DNA of 64,000 nt, taken from positions 41,474-105,473 of the forward strand of contig JABFQZ010000032.1 in the NCBI GenBank assembly GCA_013141435.1, given 5' to 3'. The translations under genes and the position numbers were made by a program. The notes under the pieces are model-generated. The model saw only the letters and a program-made list of their open reading frames with translations. It searched no databases and had not been told where the DNA came from. Shown here one piece after another: positions 43,501 to 51,027 of this stretch (positions are counted from its first letter, which is position 1; each line of letters starts with the position of its first letter). The DNA comes from Ferruginibacter sp. Lineage in GTDB: Bacteria; Bacteroidota; Bacteroidia; Chitinophagales; Chitinophagaceae.

Positions 43501-43649
43501 ATATTGTGAAAGAACAAATTGTAACTGCTTGGGAAAAAATACAAGCCAAAGATTTTTATACAGGTTGTGGCAAAGAAGATTGTAGGTGGTGCAATTTTGT
43601 TAAGGAAAACGAACTTGCTGTGGCGTTACATGATATTGATATAGAATAA
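40509..43649 (+). CDS. UvrD/Rep-like helicase fused to a Fe-S RecB-type nuclease
   Basis: 1046 residues. Helicase domain 1-700: Walker A AGPGTGKT (38-45), LCLTYTDAGAIAMRRR, the DEYQD Walker B, GDDDQSIYRFQGA, and the C-terminal TAHGSKGLEFEYVF plus RRLFYVALTRA. The last ~270 residues form a RecB-type nuclease (GKLDKLEFDGKTVNVVDYKSG, then YWRQAVFYKILI). C791 and the cluster C1020-x4-C1025-x2-C1028 match the four-Cys Fe-S site of AddB-like nucleases. It processes DNA ends or stalled forks. The gene is divergent from the lipid operon and appears monocistronic. Confidence 0.95.
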   Translation: MQTYQQQLLQKFEEEYAKLNPQQQKAVDTTEGPVMVIAGPGTGKTQILAARIGKILMNPDVLADNILCLTYTDAGAIAMRRRLQSFIGADAYKVNIYTFHAFCNDVIQDNLSLFEKNSLDAISELENIELFKILIDNFSKDNPLKRYRGDVYYEINNLKQLFSNMKREGWTPQFINQKIDEYITDLPSRDEYIAKRATKDFKKGDVRTDKIEEEKEKKEKLRAAVNEFDNYQSLMRERNRYDFDDMINWVIKAFEENPNVLSNYQERFQYVLVDEYQDSSGTQNKLVQQLISYWDTPNVFVVGDDDQSIYRFQGANVENMLGFANHYSSEMVTVVLTNNYRSTQHILDIAKTLIDKNEERLVKNIEGLSKNLLASNDKIKALTNKPSIREYNSVKEEMAGITAEIASLLESNVEPRKIAVIYKENKYGEALAEYLRLKGVPVFSKRNINILSNAFVNKIVTILRYLNAEHDIPYGGDELLFEILHYDFYKIAPIDIAKITVEVNSKRYGGDASSIRKLLFDKANQPPKDLFDSGISQSLKNTSSIIENLIADVSNVSLQQLLDRIIRNAGVLSYIMLHQEKLKLLQLLTALFDFVKTETARNPYLDLKGFMDVLDLMKKENLPLPLIEVSGNEKAVNLLTAHGSKGLEFEYVFFAGVNASAWEKKRKPQSGYKFPDTIFASAPSDAAEGEELRRLFYVALTRAEKYLNISYAKYSNEGKGLEPSVFIAEIQEVHQLEVEHPSISENDLAAFNLLQFTAQAPEIAHAEDDFIDGLLAKFQMNVTALNNYMKCPLQFYFNNMIRVPSGINESTTFGSAIHFALEKLFKKMQDGGKEKFNGKEDMFADFVWYMRRHRENFTKESFARRMEYGEGVLFNYYDKYINTWNKVVAIERNIRGVVVDGVPLKGKLDKLEFDGKTVNVVDYKSGDIEKALPSLKGPNDKEPNGGNYWRQAVFYKILIDNYDQKDWQVISTEFDFVEPDKKKEYRKEKIVITPEDCNIVKEQIVTAWEKIQAKDFYTGCGKEDCRWCNFVKENELAVALHDIDIE

Positions 43650-43661
43650 TGATGTCTTTAT

Positions 43662-44024
43662 TTATTTTGCTACCTCTACTTGTGCCTTATTGTACACAAT
43701 GATTTCGGGTTTTTCTTTGTAAAGAATTACTTTTCCTGTAATACAAACAGTTTTATCTTTTAATAAAATTTCGGGTGCATAACCAAGCTCGGTTCTAATA
43801 CTTAACGGAATAAAAATCGTTAACAAATGATTAGGATAAGCTGCTCCCATATTTAAAAATGTAGGGGCAGAATTAGATGTTTCCAAAAACTTACCACCAT
43901 ATATTTTACCACAAATTGTTAAACTATCTCCAATATGTTTTGCTGCATCTTCGGCCAAAAAAGTTTGCGAAAAAGAGCAGTTTGCAATAAGAGCCAAAGC
44001 TAAAAATACCAATACTTTTTTCAT
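43662..44024 (-). CDS. Small secreted OB-fold protein
   Basis: 120 residues with a signal peptide ending CSFSQ. The mature region has the strand pattern IGDSLTICGKIYGGKF, then TFLNMGAAYPNHLLTIFIP and CITGKVILYKEKPEIIVYN, which is typical of small periplasmic OB-fold (BOF/YdeI-like) proteins in Bacteroidota. Binding partner unknown. A TACTTTCG box lies 11 nt before its ATG, close to the -7 consensus. Confidence 0.8.
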   Translation of the reverse strand: MKKVLVFLALALIANCSFSQTFLAEDAAKHIGDSLTICGKIYGGKFLETSNSAPTFLNMGAAYPNHLLTIFIPLSIRTELGYAPEILLKDKTVCITGKVILYKEKPEIIVYNKAQVEVAK

Positions 44025-44428
44025 TGTTTTTTTGGCGAAAGTACGTACAAATTTTTTATTATTAGTATTTATATTTTAATTTCTATTTTGGCGTATAACT
44101 CTTTACTGTATTGAGTTTTATCGTTTACTTTGCTTTATTCATATTGCCTACAATAGCATAATGTAAATTTTACCAAAATAAAGAAAAAAGTTATCCATAC
44201 CATGTGCATTTAGTGGTGGAAAACTATATATTTTCGCCAAATCCTTTACCTATATTGGGTCTTGCTATTTTGTAAACATTATGTGAAAAACTAATAGATT
44301 TTTATTACTTAATGATTTAGTAATATTGTTCTCAGAGAGTACGAAAATATTATTTTGAGGAATTAAGACTATTGAGGAGCATACCATAAGTACTTTTTGC
44401 AAACACAACAATTCTTAAAATTATATAA
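44025..44428. other. Intergenic region upstream of nrdB
   Basis: About 400 bp without a gene. It contains the promoter of the OB-fold gene (minus strand) near 44036-44043 and AT-rich stretches on the plus strand that may hold the nrdB promoter (a TATATTTTCG run near 44226-44235). A 7-bp inverted repeat TATTACT/AGTAATA is seen near 44303-44325. No RNA gene was recognised. Confidence 0.5.
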
Positions 44429-45397
44429 ATGAACATCGAACCGATTTTGGCCGAAAATAAAGACCGCTTTGTGCTTTTCCCTATAACACATAATGATATA
44501 TGGGAAATGTATAAACAAGCAGAAGCAAGTTTTTGGACAGCGGAAGAATTAGACCTCACACCCGACCTACAAGACTGGGCAAATAAATTAAATGACGACG
44601 AACGTTATTTTATAAAAAATGTACTGGCATTTTTTGCAGCAAGCGATGGTATTGTAAATGAAAACCTTGCTGTAAATTTTTTGAAAGAAGTTCAATACCC
44701 CGAAGCTAGATGTATGTATGGTTTTCAGGTAATGATAGAAAATATTCATAGCGAAGCATATTCATTACTAATTGATACCTACATAAAAGACCCTGTAGAA
44801 AAAGATAGATTATTAAGAGCAATTGACACCATAGATTGTGTAAAGAAAAAAGCCGAATGGGCACTTCGTTGGATAGATAAAGGCAGTTTTGCCGAAAGGC
44901 TTATTGCTTTTGCAGCAGTAGAAGGTATATTTTTTTCTGGTTCTTTTTGTTCCCTTTTTTGGCTTAAAAAAAGAGGGCTAATGCCAGGGCTTACTTTTTC
45001 AAACGAATTAATAAGTAGAGATGAAGGTTTGCACTGCGATTTTGCTTGCTTGCTATACACACAGCATTTAAAAAATCAATTATCGAAAGAAACGGTAACT
45101 AAAATAATAAGCGATGCTGTAGAAATTGAAAAAGAGTTTGTGTCAGATTCATTACCCGTAGGGCTTATAGGAATGAACGCTAACTTAATGTGCCAATATA
45201 TAGAGTTTGTAGCAGATAGATTATTAGTAGCATTGCAATGTAACAAAATTTACAATGCTGTAAATCCATTCGATTTTATGGAATTAATTTCTTTACAAGG
45301 CAAAACAAATTTCTTTGAAAAAAGAGTAGGCGAATATCAAAAAGCAGGAGTAAAAGAAAACGTATCCAAAACATTTAGTATGGATGATGATTTTTAA
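44429..45397 (+). CDS. nrdB: Class Ia ribonucleotide reductase, small (radical) subunit
   Basis: 322 residues. The di-iron ligands lie in [13 protein letters not shown], in [16 protein letters not shown] (Glu and His, plus the radical Tyr in SEAYS), in [10 protein letters not shown] and in [11 protein letters not shown]. The C-terminal TFSMDDDF binds the large subunit. It makes the tyrosyl radical used by NrdA for dNTP synthesis. The order nrdB-nrdA is preserved, but a decayed S23 element of about 490 bp separates the two genes. Confidence 0.97.
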   Translation: MNIEPILAENKDRFVLFPITHNDIWEMYKQAEASFWTAEELDLTPDLQDWANKLNDDERYFIKNVLAFFAASDGIVNENLAVNFLKEVQYPEARCMYGFQVMIENIHSEAYSLLIDTYIKDPVEKDRLLRAIDTIDCVKKKAEWALRWIDKGSFAERLIAFAAVEGIFFSGSFCSLFWLKKRGLMPGLTFSNELISRDEGLHCDFACLLYTQHLKNQLSKETVTKIISDAVEIEKEFVSDSLPVGLIGMNANLMCQYIEFVADRLLVALQCNKIYNAVNPFDFMELISLQGKTNFFEKRVGEYQKAGVKENVSKTFSMDDDF

Positions 45398-45400
45398 TAG

Positions 45401-45888
45401 AGTATTGAGATGTTTGTATTGAGTATTTAGATAACTAAATTCGTAATGTTTTAGGATATAGGTTTTTTAACAATACTTGAAAAACAAATACTATGCACAA
45501 ATACAAAGATTTTATAAGTTTGGCAGAAAGCTGTTGAACTAACAAAGTTGATTTATGAACTAACAAGGGTATTCCCAGCAGAGGAAAAATTTGGATTGAT
45601 AAATCAGATAAGAAGGGCAAGTGTTTCAATTCCTTCAAATATTGCTGAAGGGGCTGGAAGAAATAGTGATAAAGAATTTATACAATTTATTGCAATAGCA
45701 ACAGGATCTTGTTACGAAGTAGAAACACAATTAATAATAGCAATAAAATTAAAATATATAGAAAACGATGATGATGTTTTTAAGCTGATTGAAGAAATAC
45801 AAAAAATGCTTTTTACATTCTCAAATAAATTAAAAGAAAAACAATAATAGCAAATTGTCTCAATACTAAATACTAACATCTCAATAAT
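45401..45888 (+). mobile_element. S23/IVS-type element with 30-bp imperfect terminal inverted repeats
   Basis: Left end 45401-45430 and right end 45859-45888 are inverted copies, 26 of 30 positions matching. Between them lies a four-helix-bundle (S23) gene with a frameshift. The element fills the nrdB-nrdA gap, where these genes are usually close. Its flanks resemble the terminal pairing of IVS elements, but no recombinase is present; it may rely on an unknown mover or be a relic. Confidence 0.7.
45493..45847 (+). pseudogene. S23-type four-helix-bundle protein gene, frameshifted
   Basis: The first frame (ATG at 45493) reads MHKYKDF and stops after 14 codons. The second frame, shifted by one base, reads VWQKAVELTKLIYELTRVFP and continues through RRASVSIPSNIAEGAGR to the end at 45847. 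Deleting one T near 45513-45516 (in the ATAAG run) would join them to the usual S23 N-terminus, KDFKVWQKAVEL. This is a single-base lesion or sequencing error. S23 proteins are encoded in 23S rRNA intervening sequences and are also scattered in genomes; their function is unclear. A TTG restart at 45548 could give a shortened product. Confidence 0.85.
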
Positions 45889-45896
45889 AATAACAC

Positions 45897-48245
45897 ATGC
45901 AGGTAATAAAAAGAAGCGGAAAAAAAGAAACAGTACATTTCGACAAAGTAACATCGAGGGTTACGAGGTTGAGCTATGGGCTACAGTTAAAAACAAGCGA
46001 TATTATAGAAATATCCAAAAAAGTAGTATCGGGTATTTTCGATAATGTAACAACTACAGAGCTAGATAATTTGGCAGCCGAAACCGCTGCTTCATTTACT
46101 ACAAAACACCCCGATTTTGCAGTATTAGCTGCAAGGATAGCGGTAAGTAACTTACACAAAAACACAAAAAAATCGTTTAGCGAAACAGCGGAGTTATTGT
46201 ACAATTATATAGACAATAAAACAGGCTTACCTGCTCCATTATACGCCGAAGATGTATATGCTGTTATAAAAGAAAATGCCGATGAACTAGATGCTGCTAT
46301 CATTTATGAAAGAGATTATCATTTTGATTTTTTTGGTTTTAAAACCTTAGAAAAATCATACTTACTTAAAGTAAATGGTAAAATAACCGAACGACCTCAG
46401 CATTTATTTATGAGAGTTGCACTTGGTATTCATAAAACGGATATTGCAGCAGCTATAGAAACATATAATTTAATGAGCGAAAAATGGTTTATACATGCTA
46501 CACCAACTTTGTTTAACGCAGGTACACCAAAACCGCAAATGAGCAGTTGCTTTTTGCTAAGCATGAAAGATGATAGCATTAACGGTATTTACGATACACT
46601 AAAAGATTGTGCATTAATATCTCAAAGTGCAGGTGGTATTGGTTTAAACGTTCATAACATTCGCAGTACTGGTAGTTATATAAAAGGTACAAACGGCACA
46701 AGTAATGGTATCATACCAATGCTTAGAGTATTTAACGATACTGCTCGTTATGTAGATCAAGGTGGTGGAAAAAGAAAAGGTGCATTTTCTGTTTATTTAG
46801 AGCCTTGGCATGCCGATGTGTTTGAATTTTTGGAACTAAGAAAAAATCATGGTAAAGAAGAAATGCGTGCTAGAGATTTGTTTTTGGCATTGTGGATACC
46901 TGATTTATTTATGAAAAGAGTAGAAGCTGATGGAGAGTGGAGCTTATTTTGCCCTAACGAAGCAAAAAACCTGCACACCACTCATGGTGCTGAGTTTGAA
47001 GCATTATACACACAATATGAGCAAGAAGGAAAAGCAAAGAAAACCATACAAGCAAGAGATTTGTGGAACGCTGTTTTAGAATCGCAAATAGAAACAGGTA
47101 CACCTTATGTATTGTATAAAGATGCGGCCAATACAAAGAGTAATCAACAAAATCTTGGTACAATTCGTTGCAGTAACTTATGTACAGAAATTATAGAATA
47201 CAGTGACGAAAACGAAACAGCCGTTTGTAATTTGGCTTCGCTTTCTTTACCAAGATTTGTAGAAGGAAATAAATTTAATTTTGAAAAATTAGTAGAAGTT
47301 ACCAAAATTGTAACCCGTAATTTGAACAAAGTTATAGATGGTAATTACTACCCAATACCTGAAACAAAAACAAGCAACGAACGCCATCGTCCAATAGGCT
47401 TAGGTGTACAAGGTTTGGCCGATGTATTTATGATGATGGGCTTGCCTTTTGAAAGCGAAATGGCAAAACTGTTAAACGTAAATATCTTTGAAACAATATA
47501 TTTTGCAGCTATGACGGCTAGTTGTGAATTGGCAAAAAAAGATGGGGCTTACAAAACGTTTAAAGGCTCACCATTGAGCCAAGGTAAATTTCAGTTTGAC
47601 TTATGGAATGTAGCACCAACAGAGCGTTACGATTGGGCTGCACTAAGAGCAGAAGTTATGGAGCATGGCGTAAGAAACTCATTATTGCTAGCACCAATGC
47701 CTACAGCGTCTACATCACAAATATTAGGCAACAACGAATGTTTTGAACCATACACATCTAACATTTACAACCGTAGGGTATTAAGTGGAGAGTTTGCTGT
47801 AGTAAACAAACATTTATTAAAAGACTTAGGAGCATTAAACTTGTGGAACGATAACATGAAACAACGTATTATTGCTGCCAATGGCTCGGTGCAAAATATT
47901 GAAGAAATACCTGCTAACTTAAAAGAAATTTATAAAACTGTATGGGAGATAAAACAAAAAACAGTAATAGATATGAGTGCCGATAGAGGTGCATATATTT
48001 GCCAATCCCAATCACTAAATTTATTTGTAGAGCAACCAAACTTTGGAAAACTTTCTTCCATGCATTTTTACACTTGGAAAAAAGGATTAAAAACAGGTAT
48101 GTATTATTTGCGTACAAAAGCAGCTGCCGATGCTATCAAATTTACGGTAGATGCTGATGTGCTTAACCAAACAAAAGACGAACAACAAGCCGCCATATCT
48201 TGCTCATTGGATAACCCCGATGCATGTGAAGCATGCGGATCGTAA
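45897..48245 (+). CDS. nrdA: Ribonucleoside-diphosphate reductase, large (catalytic) subunit
   Basis: 782 residues. The N-terminal ATP cone (about 1-90, [16 protein letters not shown]) gives allosteric activity control. Catalytic residues lie in [12 protein letters not shown] (first active Cys), [22 protein letters not shown] (Asn, Cys and Glu of the radical site) and [15 protein letters not shown]. The C-terminal CEACGS end is the thioredoxin-accessible Cys pair. It reduces NDPs to dNDPs with NrdB. The 3' end is followed at once by a very strong terminator. Confidence 0.98.
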   Translation: MQVIKRSGKKETVHFDKVTSRVTRLSYGLQLKTSDIIEISKKVVSGIFDNVTTTELDNLAAETAASFTTKHPDFAVLAARIAVSNLHKNTKKSFSETAELLYNYIDNKTGLPAPLYAEDVYAVIKENADELDAAIIYERDYHFDFFGFKTLEKSYLLKVNGKITERPQHLFMRVALGIHKTDIAAAIETYNLMSEKWFIHATPTLFNAGTPKPQMSSCFLLSMKDDSINGIYDTLKDCALISQSAGGIGLNVHNIRSTGSYIKGTNGTSNGIIPMLRVFNDTARYVDQGGGKRKGAFSVYLEPWHADVFEFLELRKNHGKEEMRARDLFLALWIPDLFMKRVEADGEWSLFCPNEAKNLHTTHGAEFEALYTQYEQEGKAKKTIQARDLWNAVLESQIETGTPYVLYKDAANTKSNQQNLGTIRCSNLCTEIIEYSDENETAVCNLASLSLPRFVEGNKFNFEKLVEVTKIVTRNLNKVIDGNYYPIPETKTSNERHRPIGLGVQGLADVFMMMGLPFESEMAKLLNVNIFETIYFAAMTASCELAKKDGAYKTFKGSPLSQGKFQFDLWNVAPTERYDWAALRAEVMEHGVRNSLLLAPMPTASTSQILGNNECFEPYTSNIYNRRVLSGEFAVVNKHLLKDLGALNLWNDNMKQRIIAANGSVQNIEEIPANLKEIYKTVWEIKQKTVIDMSADRGAYICQSQSLNLFVEQPNFGKLSSMHFYTWKKGLKTGMYYLRTKAAADAIKFTVDADVLNQTKDEQQAAISCSLDNPDACEACGS

Positions 48246-48291
48246 GTAGCATTAAAAAAGCCCGGAATTTATCGGGCTTTTTTAATGCTAC
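48246..48291 (+). terminator. Very strong terminator after nrdA
   Basis: A 19-bp perfect stem (48246-48264 and 48273-48291) with GTAGCATTAAAAAAGCCCG as the left arm, an 8-nt loop and an internal T6 run on the right arm. It begins directly after the nrdA stop codon. Confidence 0.95.
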
Positions 48292-48330
48292 AAAATATAT
48301 TTCACACAACTAATGTTGCAACAACAAGCG

Positions 48331-48338
48331 TATTTTTG
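48331..48338 (+). promoter_or_regulatory. -7 promoter element of mnmH
   Basis: TATTTTTG matches TAnnTTTG, 9 nt before the ATG at 48348. A 10-bp palindrome TGTTGCAACA (48314-48323) lies just upstream. Confidence 0.55.
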
Positions 48339-48347
48339 TAAACAACT

Positions 48348-49502
48348 ATGGCAATAACAAAAATACCAATATCAGATTTTTTACAACTATATAAAAACAA
48401 CATTGTATTAGATGTACGCAGCCCAAGCGAATACGCCCAAGCACATATTCCAAATGCAAAAAGTTTTCCATTATTTAGTGATGAAGAAAGAAAAATTGTA
48501 GGTACAGCATACAAACAGCAGAGCAAAGAAATTGCAATAAAAATTGGCTTAGATTTTTTTGGCCCAAAAATGAGGTCATTTGTAGAATCAGTTGAAACAA
48601 TGTTGGCAAAAAATAATTATCGGAATGAAACCAATAACCAACTTCCAATTACAAACTGTATTCTTGTTCACTGCTGGCGTGGAGGTATGCGAAGTGCAGC
48701 AGTAGCTTGGCTTTTAGATTTATACGGCTTTAAAGTATATACCTTGGTTGGCGGTTATAAGGCTTATCGTAATTGGGTTTTACAACAATTTAATTTACCA
48801 TATACTTTTAAAATTATTGGTGGTTATACTGGTAGTGGAAAAACATTATTATTAAACCAATTAGCAAAACAAGGCAACTCAATTATCGATTTAGAAGCAC
48901 TAGCAAACCACAAAGGATCGGCACTTGGAGGTATTGGCCAAGTGGCACAACCTAGCCAAGAAATGTTTGAAAACTTATTGGTAAAAGAACTAACCACCGC
49001 ACAGCAAATAACAGAAACCCAACCACAAGAATTACATAATGCAACCCCAAAGTTGAACAAACCTATTGTAAACTGCTCTCTGCCAACTGCTCACTGCATT
49101 TGGCTAGAAGACGAAAGCCAACGCATAGGCAATTTACAAATACCAATGCCACTTTGGATAACAATGCGTAGTAGTAAATTGTATTTTTTTAATATTCCTT
49201 TTCAAAAAAGATTAAATTATTTGGTAGAAGAATATGGCACATTAAAAAAAAATGAATTAGTAACTGCCATAATGCGCATACAAAAAAAACTTGGCGGATT
49301 AGAAACAAAAAATGCTATAAATTTTTTATTAGAAAATAACTTTCAAGAAAGTTTTAAAATACTTCTTCAATACTACGATAAACATTACTTGAAAGGTTTA
49401 TATAATAGAGAAAATGCGAAAATTTTAATTAATACTATTGAAAGCCAAGAATTGGATGCGAAAAAAAATATTGAATTATTAAAGGGTATCTTTAAAAACT
49501 AA
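48348..49502 (+). CDS. mnmH: tRNA 2-selenouridine synthase MnmH/SelU
   Basis: 384 residues. The N-terminal rhodanese domain (1-145) carries the catalytic Cys109 in HCWRGGMRS. The P-loop domain has GYTGSGKT (159-166). It converts 2-thiouridine (with geranylation as an intermediate in studied cases) at the wobble base of tRNAs for Lys, Glu and Gln to 2-selenouridine with selenophosphate from SelD, which is encoded at 4.5 kb. Compared with the E. coli enzyme there are two extra segments, about residues 94-105 (NETNNQLPITNC) and about 220-252 (ending PIVNCSLPTAHC). Both show the short Bacteroidota repeat-like pattern and keep the frame. Confidence 0.95.
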   Translation: MAITKIPISDFLQLYKNNIVLDVRSPSEYAQAHIPNAKSFPLFSDEERKIVGTAYKQQSKEIAIKIGLDFFGPKMRSFVESVETMLAKNNYRNETNNQLPITNCILVHCWRGGMRSAAVAWLLDLYGFKVYTLVGGYKAYRNWVLQQFNLPYTFKIIGGYTGSGKTLLLNQLAKQGNSIIDLEALANHKGSALGGIGQVAQPSQEMFENLLVKELTTAQQITETQPQELHNATPKLNKPIVNCSLPTAHCIWLEDESQRIGNLQIPMPLWITMRSSKLYFFNIPFQKRLNYLVEEYGTLKKNELVTAIMRIQKKLGGLETKNAINFLLENNFQESFKILLQYYDKHYLKGLYNRENAKILINTIESQELDAKKNIELLKGIFKN

Positions 49503-49707
49503 ATTTGGAAACTACACTAAGCGAAGACTATTTCTTTGAGTTCTTTGTGTGAATTTTCTTTGCGTTTTTAGAGTTTGACTAAACAAAAATAATTGAAAAA
49601 TTACCATATCCTTTTTTATACTACATTTTATAAACGGAACATAATTTATGTATTATTAACTGGGTTTAAACACAATTTATAGCTTTTAAAAACTGCAAAG
49701 CTTTTAG

Positions 49708-49715
49708 TACTTTTG
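49708..49715 (+). promoter_or_regulatory. -7 promoter element of purQ
   Basis: TACTTTTG matches TAnnTTTG, 36 nt before the ATG at 49752. It contains the TTG (49713) that opens the longer frame, so the ATG start is preferred. Confidence 0.6.
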
Positions 49716-49751
49716 CAAAATAAAAAGCAAAATCACTATAAATATAAACAC

Positions 49752-50441
49752 ATGAAATTTGGTGTAGTAATTTTTCCGGGTAGCAATTGCGATAGAGATA
49801 TGGTAGAAGCACTGCAAAACGATTTGCAACAAGAGGTAATTTCGTTATGGCACAAAGACAGTGATATATCCATGTTTAGCACCGATGACTGTATTGTACT
49901 GCCTGGGGGGTTTAGTTATGGTGATTATTTGCGTTGTGGTGCTATAGCCCGTTTTAGCCCGATGATGAAAAGTGTAATAGATTTTGCAAATGCTGGTGGT
50001 AAAGTATTTGGAGTATGTAATGGTTTTCAGATATTATGCGAAAGTGGATTACTGCCAGGTGTATTGTTAGCCAATGCTAATCAGCAATTTATTTGTAAAA
50101 ATGTATTTATTAAAAATACCAATAGTACAACATCACAGCCTTTGATGATACCAATTGCACACGGCGAAGGCAGATATTTTGCAAATACAGATGTGTTACA
50201 AGCTTTAGAAACAAACAAACAAATTATATATAAATACTGCGATGCCAATGGCAATGTTGTAGAAGAAGCCAACCCAAATGGAACTACCAATAATATTGCA
50301 GGCATAAAAAACCAAGCTGGTAATGTATTTGGTATGATGCCTCACCCCGAAAGAGCTTGCAGCAACTTGCTAGGTAATGAAGATGGACGAATGGTTTTTG
50401 AAGAATTATTAGGATTAGTAAGCTCAGCCCAGCTAGTATAA
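49752..50441 (+). CDS. purQ: Phosphoribosylformylglycinamidine synthase glutaminase subunit PurQ
   Basis: 229 residues from the ATG. The class I glutamine amidotransferase motifs are [38 protein letters not shown] (nucleophile Cys) and the C-terminal [10 protein letters not shown] (His, Glu). With PurL and PurS it makes FGAM from FGAR in purine synthesis. No other pur gene lies in this window. The preceding 250 bp are AT-rich and hold the -7 box 36 nt upstream. Confidence 0.97.
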   Translation: MKFGVVIFPGSNCDRDMVEALQNDLQQEVISLWHKDSDISMFSTDDCIVLPGGFSYGDYLRCGAIARFSPMMKSVIDFANAGGKVFGVCNGFQILCESGLLPGVLLANANQQFICKNVFIKNTNSTTSQPLMIPIAHGEGRYFANTDVLQALETNKQIIYKYCDANGNVVEEANPNGTTNNIAGIKNQAGNVFGMMPHPERACSNLLGNEDGRMVFEELLGLVSSAQLV

Positions 50442-50511
50442 GAACAATTTTAACACTTATAACCAAAACTTTAGTTACAACTTTGTTGTATCTATAAAAC
50501 AAAAAATAATT

Positions 50512-50967
50512 ATGAAAAAAATTACACTAGCCTTATTCGTTTTGCTTTTTTCTGTAAGCGTACATGCACAAATTACAAGCCCAGTAAAATGGAATTACAC
50601 TGCAAAAAAAATTGCTGTGGGTATTTACGAACTGCACATTACTGCAACTATAGAGCCTAAATGGCATATATATTCGCAAGATGCTGGCGAAGGGCCAGTA
50701 CCTACATCTATTGCAATCGACAAAAACCCTCTAATAACATTAGATGGAAAAATTACAGAGTTAGGGAAATTGCAAAAAGAATATAGCAAAGTTTTTAGCT
50801 CTACTTTAAAATTTTATAGCAATAAAGTAGATTTTGTACAAAAAATAAAATTAAAAACTACTGTAAATACTATTGCCAAAGGCAAAGTAACTTTTATGGT
50901 ATGCAACGATGAAAAATGTCTTGCACCATCAACTATACCATTTAGTATAAAAATAAATGCCAAATAA
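50512..50967 (+). CDS. Stand-alone DsbD alpha-like periplasmic domain
   Basis: 151 residues with a signal peptide ending HAQI. The beta-sandwich of the DsbD N-terminal domain is visible (KKIAVGIYELHITATIEPKWHIYSQD), with the Cys pair C131-NDEK-C136 (CNDEKC), the same spacing as the redox pair of DsbD-alpha. It would pass electrons from the DsbD membrane domain to periplasmic thioredoxin-like partners. It precedes the full DsbD by 60 nt on the same strand, whose own alpha domain has lost these Cys residues. Confidence 0.9.
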   Translation: MKKITLALFVLLFSVSVHAQITSPVKWNYTAKKIAVGIYELHITATIEPKWHIYSQDAGEGPVPTSIAIDKNPLITLDGKITELGKLQKEYSKVFSSTLKFYSNKVDFVQKIKLKTTVNTIAKGKVTFMVCNDEKCLAPSTIPFSIKINAK

Positions 50968-51027
50968 TCAATATTAAAAACCTATAAATCCAATGTAATA
51001 ATTGCGATTTTTGATATTAAGTTAACC

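Noticed and set aside
44221..44260. Possible NrdR boxes upstream of nrdB (ACTATATATT and CCTATATTGG)
   Set aside because: The two sites are about 26 bp apart rather than the usual 31, and match the consensus poorly.
49503..49690. AT-rich stretch with CTTTGAGTTCTTTGTGTG between mnmH and purQ
   Set aside because: It recalls a frequent Bacteroidota intergenic sequence, but no repeat or structure could be shown here.
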